33,652 nt of DNA from an uncultured Saprospiraceae bacterium (GCA_937924805.1 CALDTZ010000133.1:1-33652); one strand, 5' to 3'. Shown: positions 1-8,481, numbered from the stretch's first letter. A program made the numbers and translations. Notes: a model not told the origin generated them from the letters alone.

Positions 1-701
1 TTGGCAAAGCCTGCATTATGGGAAGATACATTTTGACAATAATGATTTGCAATCATTTGTGAGGTTTTCATTTCGAGGTCAAGACTATTGATGGGGTCTT
101 CTTCTTCTTCTTCTTCTTCTTCTTCTTCTTCTTCTTCTTCTGGTTTTTTTGTAGGTTTCAATTTTTCGGAAATATCATCTGGCATGTACAATTTTGCGTG
201 ACCATCATTGAGGGATGAAAGTAAAGTATCCAATAATTGGAACAATTCTACATCGCTTGTTTCTTTAGTTATTTTTGTCTGATACGTTTGGTAGATTGAA
301 TCCCAATTGATATTTCGTTGGTCAAAGTAGCAATAGTTTTCGTTATACGAATGCCAAAGGATGTCAAAATTATAATGGGGATCGGAGGATGGACGATTCG
401 GTTTTGTGCATGCTATTGGCATTGATTCAATTCGAGCATATTTATACGTTTTTACATTTTTTTGAATGACTAATGAATCCGTCTTAAAAGACGCTACTTT
501 GCCAATTTCAGCAAGTAGTTTTTCATCATAAAGGGTACATCCCGCATTGCATATATCATAGATTCGAACGGAGTCATCTTGGATTTCCATCAATTTTCCA
601 TACCCCAATTGTTCCCAAAACCCGTTGGCACTGGTTCTTTGAGCGTCAACTGAAAAACAAACGAAAAGACAAAGTACCAAACATATAGTTGTTGTTTTCA
701 T
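1..701 (-). CDS. S41-family (tail-specific-like) peptidase, N-terminal part, cut by window edge
   Basis: This reading frame starts at ATG 699-701 and is still open at base 1, giving about 233 visible residues. It opens with a signal peptide (MKTTTICLVLCLFVCFSVDA, cleavage near A20-Q21), so the product is exported. Around residues 110-172 a segment contains FDILWHSYNENYCYFD, then NINWDSIYQTY, then LLSSLNDGHAKL. This is the pattern of the N-terminal helical region of S41/C-terminal-processing peptidases (W..Y...Y..F....W......Y, ending L.DGH). The catalytic Ser/Lys region and any PDZ domain would lie beyond the left edge and cannot be checked. Residues 188-201 are 14 consecutive Glu, all GAA codons, placed in what looks like a linker after the DGH segment. 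Confidence is good for the family and low for the substrate. Confidence 0.72.
   Translation of the reverse strand, partial: MKTTTICLVLCLFVCFSVDAQRTSANGFWEQLGYGKLMEIQDDSVRIYDICNAGCTLYDEKLLAEIGKVASFKTDSLVIQKNVKTYKYARIESMPIACTKPNRPSSDPHYNFDILWHSYNENYCYFDQRNINWDSIYQTYQTKITKETSDVELFQLLDTLLSSLNDGHAKLYMPDDISEKLKPTKKPEEEEEEEEEEEEEEDPINSLDLEMKTSQMIANHYCQNVSSHNAGFA
97..141. repeat. (TTC/GAA)n trinucleotide microsatellite inside a coding region
   Basis: About 15 uninterrupted TTC units (plus strand) encode 14 consecutive Glu in the minus-strand S41 peptidase. Copy-number change would alter the length of the poly-Glu linker without shifting the frame. Confidence 0.95.
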
Positions 702-797
702 AATTAAATAATTTAGATAAAGTTTACCTTACAATCTTTGACTATAGACGAATGACTAATTTTTATGTTATTAAGTTTTCCTAATATTTAAAATTAC

Positions 798-822
798 CAT
801 TTTCATATTGAATACGAAAATG
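798..822. repeat. 25-bp imperfect palindrome between aroF and the S41 gene
   Basis: CATTTTC (798-804) pairs with GAAAATG (816-822), and the middle ATATTGAATAC continues the symmetry as TATT-AATA around a central base. It lies downstream of the last gene of the trp operon and upstream of the S41 peptidase gene. It could be a weak terminator for the operon (no clear U-run follows on the minus strand) or an operator for the next gene. The sequence does not decide between these. Confidence 0.4.
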
Positions 823-885
823 CCATAAAACGAATGTTGTATTTTCTTCAAATTTTCATTTTGGTCATTGATTGTTTATGAAACC

Positions 886-1893
886 TTAGTTATTAAGTAA
901 AGCATTTAACTGTGTTAGTTTATTCATAAGTGCATTGAATTCTTTAAAATCTATCGTTTGCTGGCCGTCTGTTGCCGCCTTTTCAGGTGTGTCATGGATT
1001 TCAATCAATAAACCATCGGCACCAACCGCAGCTCCTGCTAGGGCCATTTTTAGAACATGTTTTCTTATGCCAATTCCATGAGACGGGTCAACGATGACTG
1101 GTAAATGAGATTTTTCTTTCAAAATTGGAATCGCATTTAAATCAAGTGTATTTCGATAGGCTTTTTCAAAAGTTCGAATGCCTCGTTCACATAATATGAG
1201 TTTCTCATTACCCGTTTTAAATACATATTCAGCAGAGTATAAAAGTTCATCGATAGTGCCACTTATCCCTCTTTTTAATAGGACAGGTTTATCGATTTCT
1301 CCGAGTGCTTCTAATAAGTTATAATTTTGAGCATTCCTTGCGCCCACTTGAAAAATATCTACATATGGCATCATAGGCTCTATTTGTGTAGCTTCCATAA
1401 CTTCGGTAATTATTTTAATCCCATTTTCAGAACATGCTTTATAAAACAAAGAAAGACCTTCCATACCTAGCCCACGAAAGCTATAGGGACTGGTTCGTGG
1501 TTTGTACACACCACCTCTCATAATTCGTACTCCATTTGCTAAAAGCGCCTCCACCGTTTTCTCAATCTGCTCTTCTCCTTCGATACTGCATGGGCCTGCC
1601 ATTACCGCAAATCCTCCGTCTCCAATGAAGACTCCATCACCGCAGTCAATAACGGTTCGATCTACTTTCCATTTATGGCTTACTAATTTATGGTTACCAC
1701 TTACTCTATGGACATCCGTAATCCCTTTTAAGTGACCAATTTTTCGAATATCAAATTCTTTTTTTGGTGTACAAATGAAGTAAATGCCTCGTTGTGTTTT
1801 TACAGGATAAACATCAATACCCATTTCCGTTAGTGTAGAAGTTATCGTTGTTCGTTCTTTGTTATTTATTTCTTTTTTTAATTGAATGATCAT
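886..1893 (-). CDS. aroF: 3-deoxy-7-phosphoheptulonate (DAHP) synthase, type I beta, with N-terminal ferredoxin-like domain
   Basis: The 335-aa product condenses phosphoenolpyruvate and erythrose-4-phosphate to DAHP, the first step of the shikimate pathway. Residues 1-70 resemble the small ferredoxin-like regulatory domain of Thermotoga-type DAHP synthases, which in characterised members mediates Tyr/Phe feedback. The TIM-barrel domain follows, with AGPCSIE, the KPRTSPYSF phosphate/PEP-binding motif, QVGARNAQN, LLKRG, LCERG and VDPSHGIG, all intact. There is no chorismate mutase domain. It is the last gene of the trp operon, 4 bp after trpA, so it is probably co-transcribed and controlled by the trp leader. 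This links aromatic precursor supply to tryptophan demand. The family assignment is firm. Which amino acid inhibits it cannot be read from the sequence. Confidence 0.95.
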   Translation of the reverse strand: MIIQLKKEINNKERTTITSTLTEMGIDVYPVKTQRGIYFICTPKKEFDIRKIGHLKGITDVHRVSGNHKLVSHKWKVDRTVIDCGDGVFIGDGGFAVMAGPCSIEGEEQIEKTVEALLANGVRIMRGGVYKPRTSPYSFRGLGMEGLSLFYKACSENGIKIITEVMEATQIEPMMPYVDIFQVGARNAQNYNLLEALGEIDKPVLLKRGISGTIDELLYSAEYVFKTGNEKLILCERGIRTFEKAYRNTLDLNAIPILKEKSHLPVIVDPSHGIGIRKHVLKMALAGAAVGADGLLIEIHDTPEKAATDGQQTIDFKEFNALMNKLTQLNALLNN

Positions 1894-1897
1894 ATCG

Positions 1898-2665
1898 TTA
1901 CTTTTTTGGTAAAATGGATTGAATAAATGTCTGGGTATCTAATGATATTTCACGGCTGTTCGCTATATATTTGATAAAGGCGCTACCAATAATTCCTCCT
2001 GTTGCATATCTGCATGCAAACTGAAAATCATGACTTGTTTTGATGTTAAATCCAATCATAATGGGACTTTTTAAATTCATATTTTGAATGCGTTGTAAAT
2101 AGTTTTGGGCACCTTGAATTCCAGTGTTGCTACCAGTAGTACTTGAAGTACTTACAGCATAGATAAAAGAGGTACTATTTTTATCAATAAGTCTAATTCT
2201 TTCCTCTGTAGTCTGAGGAGTAATAAGGTAAATATTACTTAACCCATATTGCTCAAAAAGAGATTGATAATGTTGCTTATAAATGTCTAGCGGTAGGTCT
2301 GGTAAGATGATCCCACTAATTTTATTCTCTTTGCATTTTTTACAAAATTTTTCTACTCCATACTGCAATACAGAATTGAAATAGCCCATCATTATTTTTG
2401 GAATCCTTGAATCCGATACTGTTAATTGTTCAAAGATCAGATCTAAAGTAATCCCGTTTTTTAGGGCAATTGAATTACTATTTTGTATTGTTGGGCCATC
2501 GCTCAATGGATCGGAATAGGGTATCCCAATTTCAACCATATCAACACCTGATTTTTCTAGCGCGGGCAGTAATTCAAGCATACTCTCTTTCTCAGGGTAC
2601 CCTGCTGTAAAATAAATATTGAGTAATTGTCTTTTAGGCTTGGCAAAAAGTTCATTAATCGTCAT
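1898..2665 (-). CDS. trpA: Tryptophan synthase alpha chain
   Basis: The 255-aa cytoplasmic TIM-barrel protein cleaves indole-3-glycerol phosphate to indole and glyceraldehyde-3-phosphate and passes indole to TrpB. The diagnostic segment [18 protein letters not shown] carries both the catalytic glutamate (VEIG) and the catalytic aspartate (SDGP). The phosphate-binding [12 protein letters not shown] is near the C-terminus. Length is normal to slightly short for the family. Its start overlaps the trpB stop by 11 bp, which indicates translational coupling of the two subunits. No defects are seen. Confidence 0.96.
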   Translation of the reverse strand: MTINELFAKPKRQLLNIYFTAGYPEKESMLELLPALEKSGVDMVEIGIPYSDPLSDGPTIQNSNSIALKNGITLDLIFEQLTVSDSRIPKIMMGYFNSVLQYGVEKFCKKCKENKISGIILPDLPLDIYKQHYQSLFEQYGLSNIYLITPQTTEERIRLIDKNSTSFIYAVSTSSTTGSNTGIQGAQNYLQRIQNMNLKSPIMIGFNIKTSHDFQFACRYATGGIIGSAFIKYIANSREISLDTQTFIQSILPKK

Positions 2666-3833
2666 GGTTCAATGTTTTAGTAAGTACTTCCAGATCTTTA
2701 TCGCCTCTACCACTTAAATTAATGATGATATTGTCGGTTGGTTTGAGGTTCATTTTTTCCAAATAGGCTATGGCGTGTGCCGATTCTAAAGCTGGAATAA
2801 TGCCTTCCATTTTTGATAAAAATAATGCGGCATTAAGTGCTTCTTGATCCGTAATACTTGTATAATGTACTCGTTCTAATTGGTGTAAATGGGCATGTTG
2901 AGGACCTATGCCTGGATAGTCCAATCCTGCAGAAATACTGTGGGGTTCGATAACTTGACCATCTTGTGTTTGAAGAATCTTTGTCATACATGCATGAAGT
3001 ACACCTTTGCTCCCTAGCGCTAGCGTAGCGGCCGTTTCATGGGTCTCAATCCCCAATCCTGCTGCTTCAACACCGATTAATTGTACATTTTCATTTTTTA
3101 GATAATGATAAAAAGCACCTATGGCATTGCTTCCCCCTCCGATACAAGCTATTATATGGGTTGGTTCGGTTTTAATCTGGTTCTTTATTTCTTTGCTAAT
3201 GATGGCTTGAAATTGACAAACCATATCAGGGTACGGATGAGGACCGACCACAGAACCAATGATGTAATGTGTATCTGTTGGGTTGTTAATCCAATCTCGG
3301 ATGGCTTCATTCGTAGCATCCTTAAGGGTTTTGCTACCACTAACAACAGGAACGATGGTCGCACCAAGCATCTTCATTCTAGCTACATTGGGTGCTTGTC
3401 GATGCATGTCCTTTTCTCCCATATAGACGACACACTCGATACCCATTAAGGCACATGCTGTAGCGGTAGCTACACCGTGTTGTCCCGCACCTGTTTCTGC
3501 GATGATTCTTGTTTTATTGAGTTTCTTAGCGACCAGTATTTGACCCAGCGCATTATTGATTTTGTGTGCTCCTGTATGACATAAGTCTTCCCTTTTTAAA
3601 TAGATGGTGGATTGATAGTGGGCACTTAGTCGTTTAGCTAAATAAAGTGGAGTAGGACGACCTACGTAGTCTTGAAGTAACTGTTGAAGCTCTTCTTGAA
3701 AAGAAGGTGATTTGATAATTTTCTTGTACGATGTTTTGAGTTCTTCAATATTTGGATGCAACATTTCAGGAATGAAGGCACCACCATATTCTCCATAAAA
3801 CCCTTGTTCGTTTACGGTGTATTTACTGATCAT
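2655..3833 (-). CDS. trpB: Tryptophan synthase beta chain
   Basis: The 392-aa PLP enzyme condenses indole and serine to tryptophan in complex with TrpA. Visible motifs are YGGAFIPE near the start, the substrate segment [28 protein letters not shown] with the Schiff-base lysine in [16 protein letters not shown] (the catalytic-glutamate loop), the PLP phosphate loop [10 protein letters not shown], and the C-terminal LSGRGDKD. It is a TrpB1-type chain of standard length. It overlaps trpF by 4 bp (ATGA) and trpA by 11 bp. Confidence 0.97.
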   Translation of the reverse strand: MISKYTVNEQGFYGEYGGAFIPEMLHPNIEELKTSYKKIIKSPSFQEELQQLLQDYVGRPTPLYLAKRLSAHYQSTIYLKREDLCHTGAHKINNALGQILVAKKLNKTRIIAETGAGQHGVATATACALMGIECVVYMGEKDMHRQAPNVARMKMLGATIVPVVSGSKTLKDATNEAIRDWINNPTDTHYIIGSVVGPHPYPDMVCQFQAIISKEIKNQIKTEPTHIIACIGGGSNAIGAFYHYLKNENVQLIGVEAAGLGIETHETAATLALGSKGVLHACMTKILQTQDGQVIEPHSISAGLDYPGIGPQHAHLHQLERVHYTSITDQEALNAALFLSKMEGIIPALESAHAIAYLEKMNLKPTDNIIINLSGRGDKDLEVLTKTLNHDD

Positions 3834-4453
3834 AATCTACATTGCTTTATACATTGTTCTGCTAATTTTATATCTTTTTTACCAGGTTCGATTTCTAGTT
3901 TACTATTCATGTCGACCCCTAATAGTTGTGAATGATTCATTGCTTTGATGGCAGCTATATCATCAAGGGTGATTCCTCCACTTAGTAAGAATGGTTTTTT
4001 ACTTTTGTAATTGAAAAGGTATTTCCAATCAAATTTTTGGCCACTTCCTCCATAGTTTTTAGTTGCATTGTCAAATAAAAAGTAGTCAACAAAAGGTTCA
4101 TATTTTTCAATTATTGACCAATCAAATTTTGCATTGATTTGAAAGGCTTTCATTATTTTAATTCCAGATGATTGTACAGTTTTTACATATTGGATAGATT
4201 CATCTCCATGCAATTGCACGTAGTCAAGCTGGTAGGATGTTACCAAAGATTTTATACGGTCGATCGAATGATTAACAAATACGCCAACTTTTTTAACGGC
4301 AGGATCTATGGATCCTATTTTCAATGCTAGTGTTTTATCGTCAATATATCGAGGCGATTTTTCGTAAAATATAAAGCCTATGAAATCGGGCTTGAGATTT
4401 AGTAATTGCTCAATATTTGACCAATGCTTCATCCCGCAAATTTTAATTTTCAT
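3830..4453 (-). CDS. trpF: Phosphoribosylanthranilate isomerase
   Basis: The 207-aa TIM-barrel enzyme converts phosphoribosylanthranilate to the carboxyphenylamino-deoxyribulose phosphate. The N-terminal KICGMK contains the catalytic cysteine. [19 protein letters not shown], the catalytic-aspartate strand [20 protein letters not shown] and GVDMNSKLE follow in the expected order. It is a stand-alone protein, not fused to TrpC. Its start codon shares one base with the trpC stop, and its end overlaps trpB by 4 bp. Confidence 0.95.
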   Translation of the reverse strand: MKIKICGMKHWSNIEQLLNLKPDFIGFIFYEKSPRYIDDKTLALKIGSIDPAVKKVGVFVNHSIDRIKSLVTSYQLDYVQLHGDESIQYVKTVQSSGIKIMKAFQINAKFDWSIIEKYEPFVDYFLFDNATKNYGGSGQKFDWKYLFNYKSKKPFLLSGGITLDDIAAIKAMNHSQLLGVDMNSKLEIEPGKKDIKLAEQCIKQCRL

Positions 4454-5247
4454 TAGACGATTGAATTGTATTCTTTAATTAATTCCTTACATTTTAAAGC
4501 TGGTTCGCTATATTTCATAAAGTGACCTCCAATTAAGAAACCATCATAACCATGATCTTTCAATTTTTTAATCTGGGTAGCAGTATGGATACCACTTTCA
4601 CTAATTTTTGTTAACGCTTTTGGTAAGGCTTCAAATAGGTCTATGCTGTGTTGTATGTTTGTTTTAAAGTCAGCTAAATTTCTATTATTGACGCCGATAA
4701 TATCAATATAAACATTCATATGACTATCGATTTGCTCTTTGTTATGGACTTCTAGTAAGACTTCTAAATGCAAACTTTTCGCTAAAGCGGCTAACTCAAA
4801 TGATTGCTTTGGTGTAATACATGATGCGATCAATAAAATACAATCAGCACCAATACTTTTTGATTCAATGATTTGATATTCATCAATAATAAAATCCTTC
4901 CTCAAAATCGGACAATAATTGAATTTTCTTGCTATTTCCAAATCCTTTATTGATCCACCAAAATAGGTGGTATCTGTTAATATCGATAAGGCAGAAGCTC
5001 CAGATTGCATATATGAAATACTCAGTTTTTCAACATCAGGAACGAGATGTAAAAGGCCTGTACTTGGTGATTCTCTTTTTATTTCTGCAATAATACCCAC
5101 TCGATCATCTCGGTTAAGGTACTGTTTCATAGATACGGTTGGCGATGCAAAGAATAAACTTTGCTCCATTCGTTTAATCGGTTTTAGCTCTTTGGCTACT
5201 TGGACTTCTTTGCGTTTATCTTCGACGATTTTGTTTAATATATTCAT
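4453..5247 (-). CDS. trpC: Indole-3-glycerol-phosphate synthase
   Basis: The 264-aa TIM-barrel enzyme closes the indole ring. Diagnostic segments are VGIIAEIKRESPSTG (catalytic lysine in the IKR motif), LSILTDTTYFGGS, PILRKDFIIDEYQI, DCILLIAS, IGVNNRNLADF and SESGI, then the phosphate-binding FLIGGHFMK. Length is normal. Translation is coupled on both sides: it overlaps trpD by 4 bp and touches trpF by 1 bp. Confidence 0.96.
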   Translation of the reverse strand: MNILNKIVEDKRKEVQVAKELKPIKRMEQSLFFASPTVSMKQYLNRDDRVGIIAEIKRESPSTGLLHLVPDVEKLSISYMQSGASALSILTDTTYFGGSIKDLEIARKFNYCPILRKDFIIDEYQIIESKSIGADCILLIASCITPKQSFELAALAKSLHLEVLLEVHNKEQIDSHMNVYIDIIGVNNRNLADFKTNIQHSIDLFEALPKALTKISESGIHTATQIKKLKDHGYDGFLIGGHFMKYSEPALKCKELIKEYNSIV

Positions 5248-6233
5248 AGGGATAATAACTTTTTTAGAGATTGATTAGCGGCACCACCATCTAGTGATAC
5301 CTTAGCTTCCTCATAAGAGTCGGCATACGATTGATCGGGATTGAAACATTGAATAGCCATAGCCGCATTTGCTAATACAGCCGCTTTTTGCGCTTCTGTA
5401 CCGTGACCATTAAGAATATTTGTAAATATTAATGCGGCATCTTTTACTGTTTTTCCTCCAGATAGTTGTTTTTCTTCCAGTGGTTTTGTTAAAAGATCCG
5501 TTGGGTGAAGTAAATACTCTTTAGTTGGGCTTATAATTTTTGCTTTATCGGTCAGACTTATTTCATCATATCCATCCAATGAATGCACAATTCGGTATGA
5601 GGTGTTTTCTTGTTCGTATATATATTTGTAATATCTCAATAGTTGATATGAAAAAACGCCAACTAATTGCTTTTTTGGTGATGACGGGTTCACCATTGGA
5701 CCTAGCATATTAAAGAAAGTGCGTACACCAAGGTTTTTTCGTATAGGCGCTACCTTTTTCATCGCAGGATGAAATAAGGGTGCATGCAAGAAACAGATAT
5801 TGCTTTTGTCGATTTGGCTACGAAGTTGATCAGCGTCATTTGTGAAGTTGTATCCAAGGTATTCCATCATGGTTGAAGAACCACAGAGTGAGCTTACACC
5901 ATAATTTCCATGTTTAGCCACTTTGTAACCTGCTCCTGCGACGATAAACGAGGCCAATGTACTTATGTTGAAAGTATCTTTGCCATCACCTCCTGTACCA
6001 CATAAATCGATGGTGTCAAAATCAGAAAGATCAATCGAAACACAGCGTTCTCTTAAGCAGTCTCTAAAACCTGTTAACTCATCAACGGTTATATTCCTCA
6101 TTTTGAAGACAGTAAGAAAAGCGCTGATTTCAAAGTCATTATAAGCACCTTCAGAGATATTACCTAAGATCAATTTTGCTTCATCTTTCGATAAATATTG
6201 TTGGTTGAATAATCGATTTAGTATTTGTTTCAT
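5244..6233 (-). CDS. trpD: Anthranilate phosphoribosyltransferase
   Basis: The 329-aa product transfers a phosphoribosyl group from PRPP to anthranilate. The PRPP-binding signature DLCGTGGDGKDTFNIST, the segment KHGNYGVSSLCGSS and the anthranilate-site stretch GVRTFFNMLGPMVNP are all present, as is the late helical-domain segment near LNGHGTEAQKAAVLANAA. It is the stand-alone form, not fused to the TrpG amidotransferase as in enterobacteria. It overlaps trpC by 4 bp and trpG by 1 bp. Confidence 0.96.
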   Translation of the reverse strand: MKQILNRLFNQQYLSKDEAKLILGNISEGAYNDFEISAFLTVFKMRNITVDELTGFRDCLRERCVSIDLSDFDTIDLCGTGGDGKDTFNISTLASFIVAGAGYKVAKHGNYGVSSLCGSSTMMEYLGYNFTNDADQLRSQIDKSNICFLHAPLFHPAMKKVAPIRKNLGVRTFFNMLGPMVNPSSPKKQLVGVFSYQLLRYYKYIYEQENTSYRIVHSLDGYDEISLTDKAKIISPTKEYLLHPTDLLTKPLEEKQLSGGKTVKDAALIFTNILNGHGTEAQKAAVLANAAMAIQCFNPDQSYADSYEEAKVSLDGGAANQSLKKLLSL

Positions 6234-6814
6234 TAAGCGATAGATTTACAGATGTCTAAGAAATTTTGAATTATGATATGGCCTTCAGGGGTCAATATAC
6301 TTTCTGGATGAAATTGGATACCGTACAGTTTTAATGCTTCATTTTGAATCGCCATTATACTTTTATCATCAGATAAAGCAATCACATCAATCGTATCATT
6401 CATTTTTGTCGAATCTATTTCCCATGAATGGTATCTACCTGCTTTAAATGGATTTGGCAGATTACGAAGAATCTGTGCTGAGCTATTAATGATGGAAATA
6501 TCAGATTGGATTCCATGATAAACATCGGGCATATTAGTCAATGAGCCTTTAAGAAATTCAGCAATGGCTTGATGTCCTAAGCAAATGCCTAATATTGGAA
6601 TTCTTCCTGTACAATGGGTAATAATGGACATTAGGTTTCCAGCATCTTTGGGAATGCCAGGTCCAGGGGATAAAATAATTGCATCGTAAGAATCGCACAT
6701 AGCCGGCGTTATTTTATCATTCCTATAGATATCAACATCTTCTTTTTTTTGCCTTAAGATGTAGACTAGATTATAAGTGAAGCTATCGTAATTATCTATA
6801 ACTAATATTTTCAT
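6233..6814 (-). CDS. trpG: Anthranilate synthase component II (glutamine amidotransferase)
   Basis: The 193-aa class I glutamine amidotransferase supplies ammonia to TrpE. It starts with the typical LVIDNYDSFTYNL, has the oxyanion segment LSPGPGIP, the nucleophile elbow GICLGHQAI with the catalytic cysteine, and the His-Glu pair in GIQFHPESI. All catalytic residues are intact. It overlaps trpE by 4 bp, so its translation probably depends in part on ribosomes finishing trpE. A premature stop in trpE could therefore lower TrpG unless translation restarts downstream. Confidence 0.95.
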   Translation of the reverse strand: MKILVIDNYDSFTYNLVYILRQKKEDVDIYRNDKITPAMCDSYDAIILSPGPGIPKDAGNLMSIITHCTGRIPILGICLGHQAIAEFLKGSLTNMPDVYHGIQSDISIINSSAQILRNLPNPFKAGRYHSWEIDSTKMNDTIDVIALSDDKSIMAIQNEALKLYGIQFHPESILTPEGHIIIQNFLDICKSIA

Positions 6815-8223
6815 AATGCATTGGCTTTAGTAATCGCTTGACGTATCGCTGCGATTTTATTATAGACTTCTTGTAATTCTCCTTCAGGCGAACTTTCGGA
6901 CACAACACCTGCACCTGCTTGATAGACGAGCGTATTATTTTTACTTAATACAGATCGGATGATAATCGCATGATTGATATCCCCATTAAACCCAATAAAG
7001 CCGATTGCTCCACCATAAAAATTCCTAGAAGTATTTTCATTTTTGCTAATAAGTTCAAGCGCTCGATACTTAGGTGCACCGGATAAGGTACCAGCAGGAA
7101 ATGTGTCACCATAGATGTCTAAGCCTGTTTTATTGTCGAACAAGTTACCCGTTACCTTGCTTACCATATGGATGACGTGGGAAAAGTATTGAATTTCTGC
7201 ATACGTTTCTATTTCTACTTTTTTGGAGTTCTTACTCAGATCATTCCGTGCTAGATCTACTAACATTACGTGTTCAGACATCTCTTTAGGATCATTTTTC
7301 AAGGAAGTTGCACGCTCAATGTCTTCTTGGGCATTTCCACCTCTCAAAACCGTTCCTGCAATAGGATTGATAGAGGCAATTCCGTCATTTACTTGGATTT
7401 GAGCTTCCGGGGAAGAACCGAAAATTTTAAAATCGCCGTAGTCAAAATAGAATAAATAGGGCGAAGGATTTATACTTCTAAGGCAACGATATAGGTTGAA
7501 ATCGTCTCCTTTGAATTTTTGTTGAAACTCCCTAGATAATACCAGTTGGAAAGTATCACCAAGCTTACAGTGCTGTATACCTGTTGAAACTAATGCTTTA
7601 AATTCATTGTCTGTTAGATTTGATTTTTCATCTTCCTCCGAAGAAAAATTGAAATTGGGCAGGTTATTTAAATGAATGATTTCTAGGATTCGATGGATAG
7701 CATCTTTAGCTGTGGTTGAAGTATTGACTTCGTTTTGAGTAATGAAAAGTTCATTTTTAAAGTGATCAAAAACCAAGATATATCGGAAAAATTGATACTT
7801 TAAATCAGGATTATCTTTGACTTCGTTTATCGGAGTTTCGATGATAATATCCTCCATATATTGTACGGATTCAAAGGAAGAGTAGCCCCAAAGACCATTA
7901 ATGTTAAAGGGTAAGTCATTTTTAATAGTCTCAAAAGCGTTAGTAAAATCTTGTAAAGCAGTAAAGATGTCCTTATTGTTTTCTGCGATTGATGTTACCT
8001 TCAATTCTCTGGGAAATTGATAATTATAGGATTTCCCTTTCGCTTCAAAGCTTGCAATTGGCTCAAGGCAAATAAAGCTTTTACTATCTGATTTGTCATG
8101 ATAGTCAGCACTTTATAAAAGGAGTGCATTAGGAAAAAAATCACGCAGTTTATTGTATATACTAACGGGAGTATGCAGATCTGCTAGTATTTTAAGATGC
8201 TTAGTATGTATTTTTTGTTTCAT
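6811..8223 (-). pseudogene. trpE: Anthranilate synthase component I, interrupted by one in-frame TAA stop
   Basis: The natural start is ATG 8221-8223 (MKQKIHTKHLK...), 18 bp after the second attenuator. The frame runs 36 codons to ...FFPNALLL, meets TAA at 8115-8113, then continues in the same frame as SADYHDKSDSKSFICLEPIASFE and on to residue 470. Homologues read LLESADYH here, so GAA has become TAA and the rest is undamaged. The chorismate-binding domain is complete: FQLVLSREF, GSSPE, NPIAGT, HVMLVDLARND, FPAGTLSGAPK, GGAIGF and GAGVVSESSPEGE. The lost Glu belongs to the LLES element that binds feedback tryptophan in enteric TrpE. The first in-frame start after the stop is TTG 8002-8004, which would give a 397-aa protein lacking about 73 residues. 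It may be a true null or restart mutation, a recoded codon, or a sequencing error. The family is certain; whether the gene works is open. Confidence 0.9.
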
Positions 8224-8240
8224 TTTTAAAATTTGGACAT

Positions 8241-8268
8241 AAAAAAAGCCTGCAAGAAACAGGCTTTT
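8241..8268 (-). terminator. Intrinsic terminator / attenuator 2 before trpE
   Basis: On the minus strand, AAAAGCCTG (8268-8260) pairs with CAGGCTTTT (8252-8244) across the 7-nt loop TTTCTTG. Transcription continues in an unbroken U-run to 8241. It sits between leader ORF 2 and the trpE start, the usual position of a trp attenuator. Its stem begins about 54 nt after the tandem Trp codons of leader 2. Confidence 0.9.
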
Positions 8269-8297
8269 GACATTTATTAAATAGTATAAGCGTATCC

Positions 8298-8360
8298 TCA
8301 GATTTTGATCATCAATCTGTACCAACACCAACTATTCAAATTTATATTTTCTCTTTTCAT
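8298..8360 (-). CDS. trp leader peptide 2 (Trp-Cys-Trp)
   Basis: A 20-codon ORF starts at ATG 8360-8358 and ends at TGA 8300-8298: MKRENINLNSWCWYRLMIKI. Two UGG codons separated by one codon lie at positions 11 and 13. The ORF ends 29 nt before a strong intrinsic terminator that precedes trpE. This is the textbook layout of a ribosome-sensed tryptophan attenuator: a ribosome stalled at UGG would favour an antiterminator. A start upstream is ruled out because this ATG directly follows terminator 1. The assignment rests on position, Trp content and the terminator, not on homology. Confidence 0.85.
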   Translation of the reverse strand: MKRENINLNSWCWYRLMIKI

Positions 8361-8373
8361 TACGATTATTTAC

Positions 8374-8402
8374 AAAAAAAAAGACCTGCATAAAGCAAGT
8401 CT
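8374..8402 (-). terminator. Intrinsic terminator / attenuator 1
   Basis: On the minus strand, AGACTTGC (8402-8395) pairs with GCAGGTCT (8389-8382), with one G-U pair and the 5-nt loop TTTAT. At least eight U follow, to 8374. It lies between leader ORF 1 and leader ORF 2, about 50 nt after the Trp-Trp codons of leader 1. It could instead be the terminator of the lipoprotein gene ending at 8570, since no other terminator is seen between them. The WW-containing ORF just ahead favours an attenuator role. Confidence 0.85.
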
Positions 8403-8430
8403 ATATATTTTTCGAATACACCAAGCTTCT

Positions 8431-8481
8431 TTAGATTTCTCTATCGATAAGCCACCAAGATGTATTTGTTAGTATATTCAT
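8431..8481 (-). CDS. trp leader peptide 1 (Trp-Trp)
   Basis: A 16-codon ORF starts at ATG 8481-8479 and ends at TAA 8433-8431: MNILTNTSWWLIDREI. Two adjacent UGG codons occupy positions 9 and 10. Its stop lies 28 nt before terminator 1. A possible switch can be read by eye: GAAGC (8429-8425) can pair either with GGCUU across the second Trp codon (8453-8449) or with GCUUU at the top of the terminator stem (8396-8392). That is the mutually exclusive pairing expected of regions 1:2 and 2:3. These pairings are short and need a folding calculation. Together with leader 2 this makes two leader/terminator modules in series. Confidence 0.78.
   Translation of the reverse strand: MNILTNTSWWLIDREI

Noticed and set aside
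6811..8004. TTG 8004 as the natural start of trpE
   Set aside because: The residues upstream, before and after the TAA, match the conserved TrpE N-terminal domain, so 8004 is only the first possible restart, not the original start.
8113..8331. An open frame of 72 codons upstream of trpE as a separate small protein
   Set aside because: Its last 36 codons are the true N-terminus of TrpE in the same frame, and the part before ATG 8223 runs through attenuator 2 and leader 2 in another frame.
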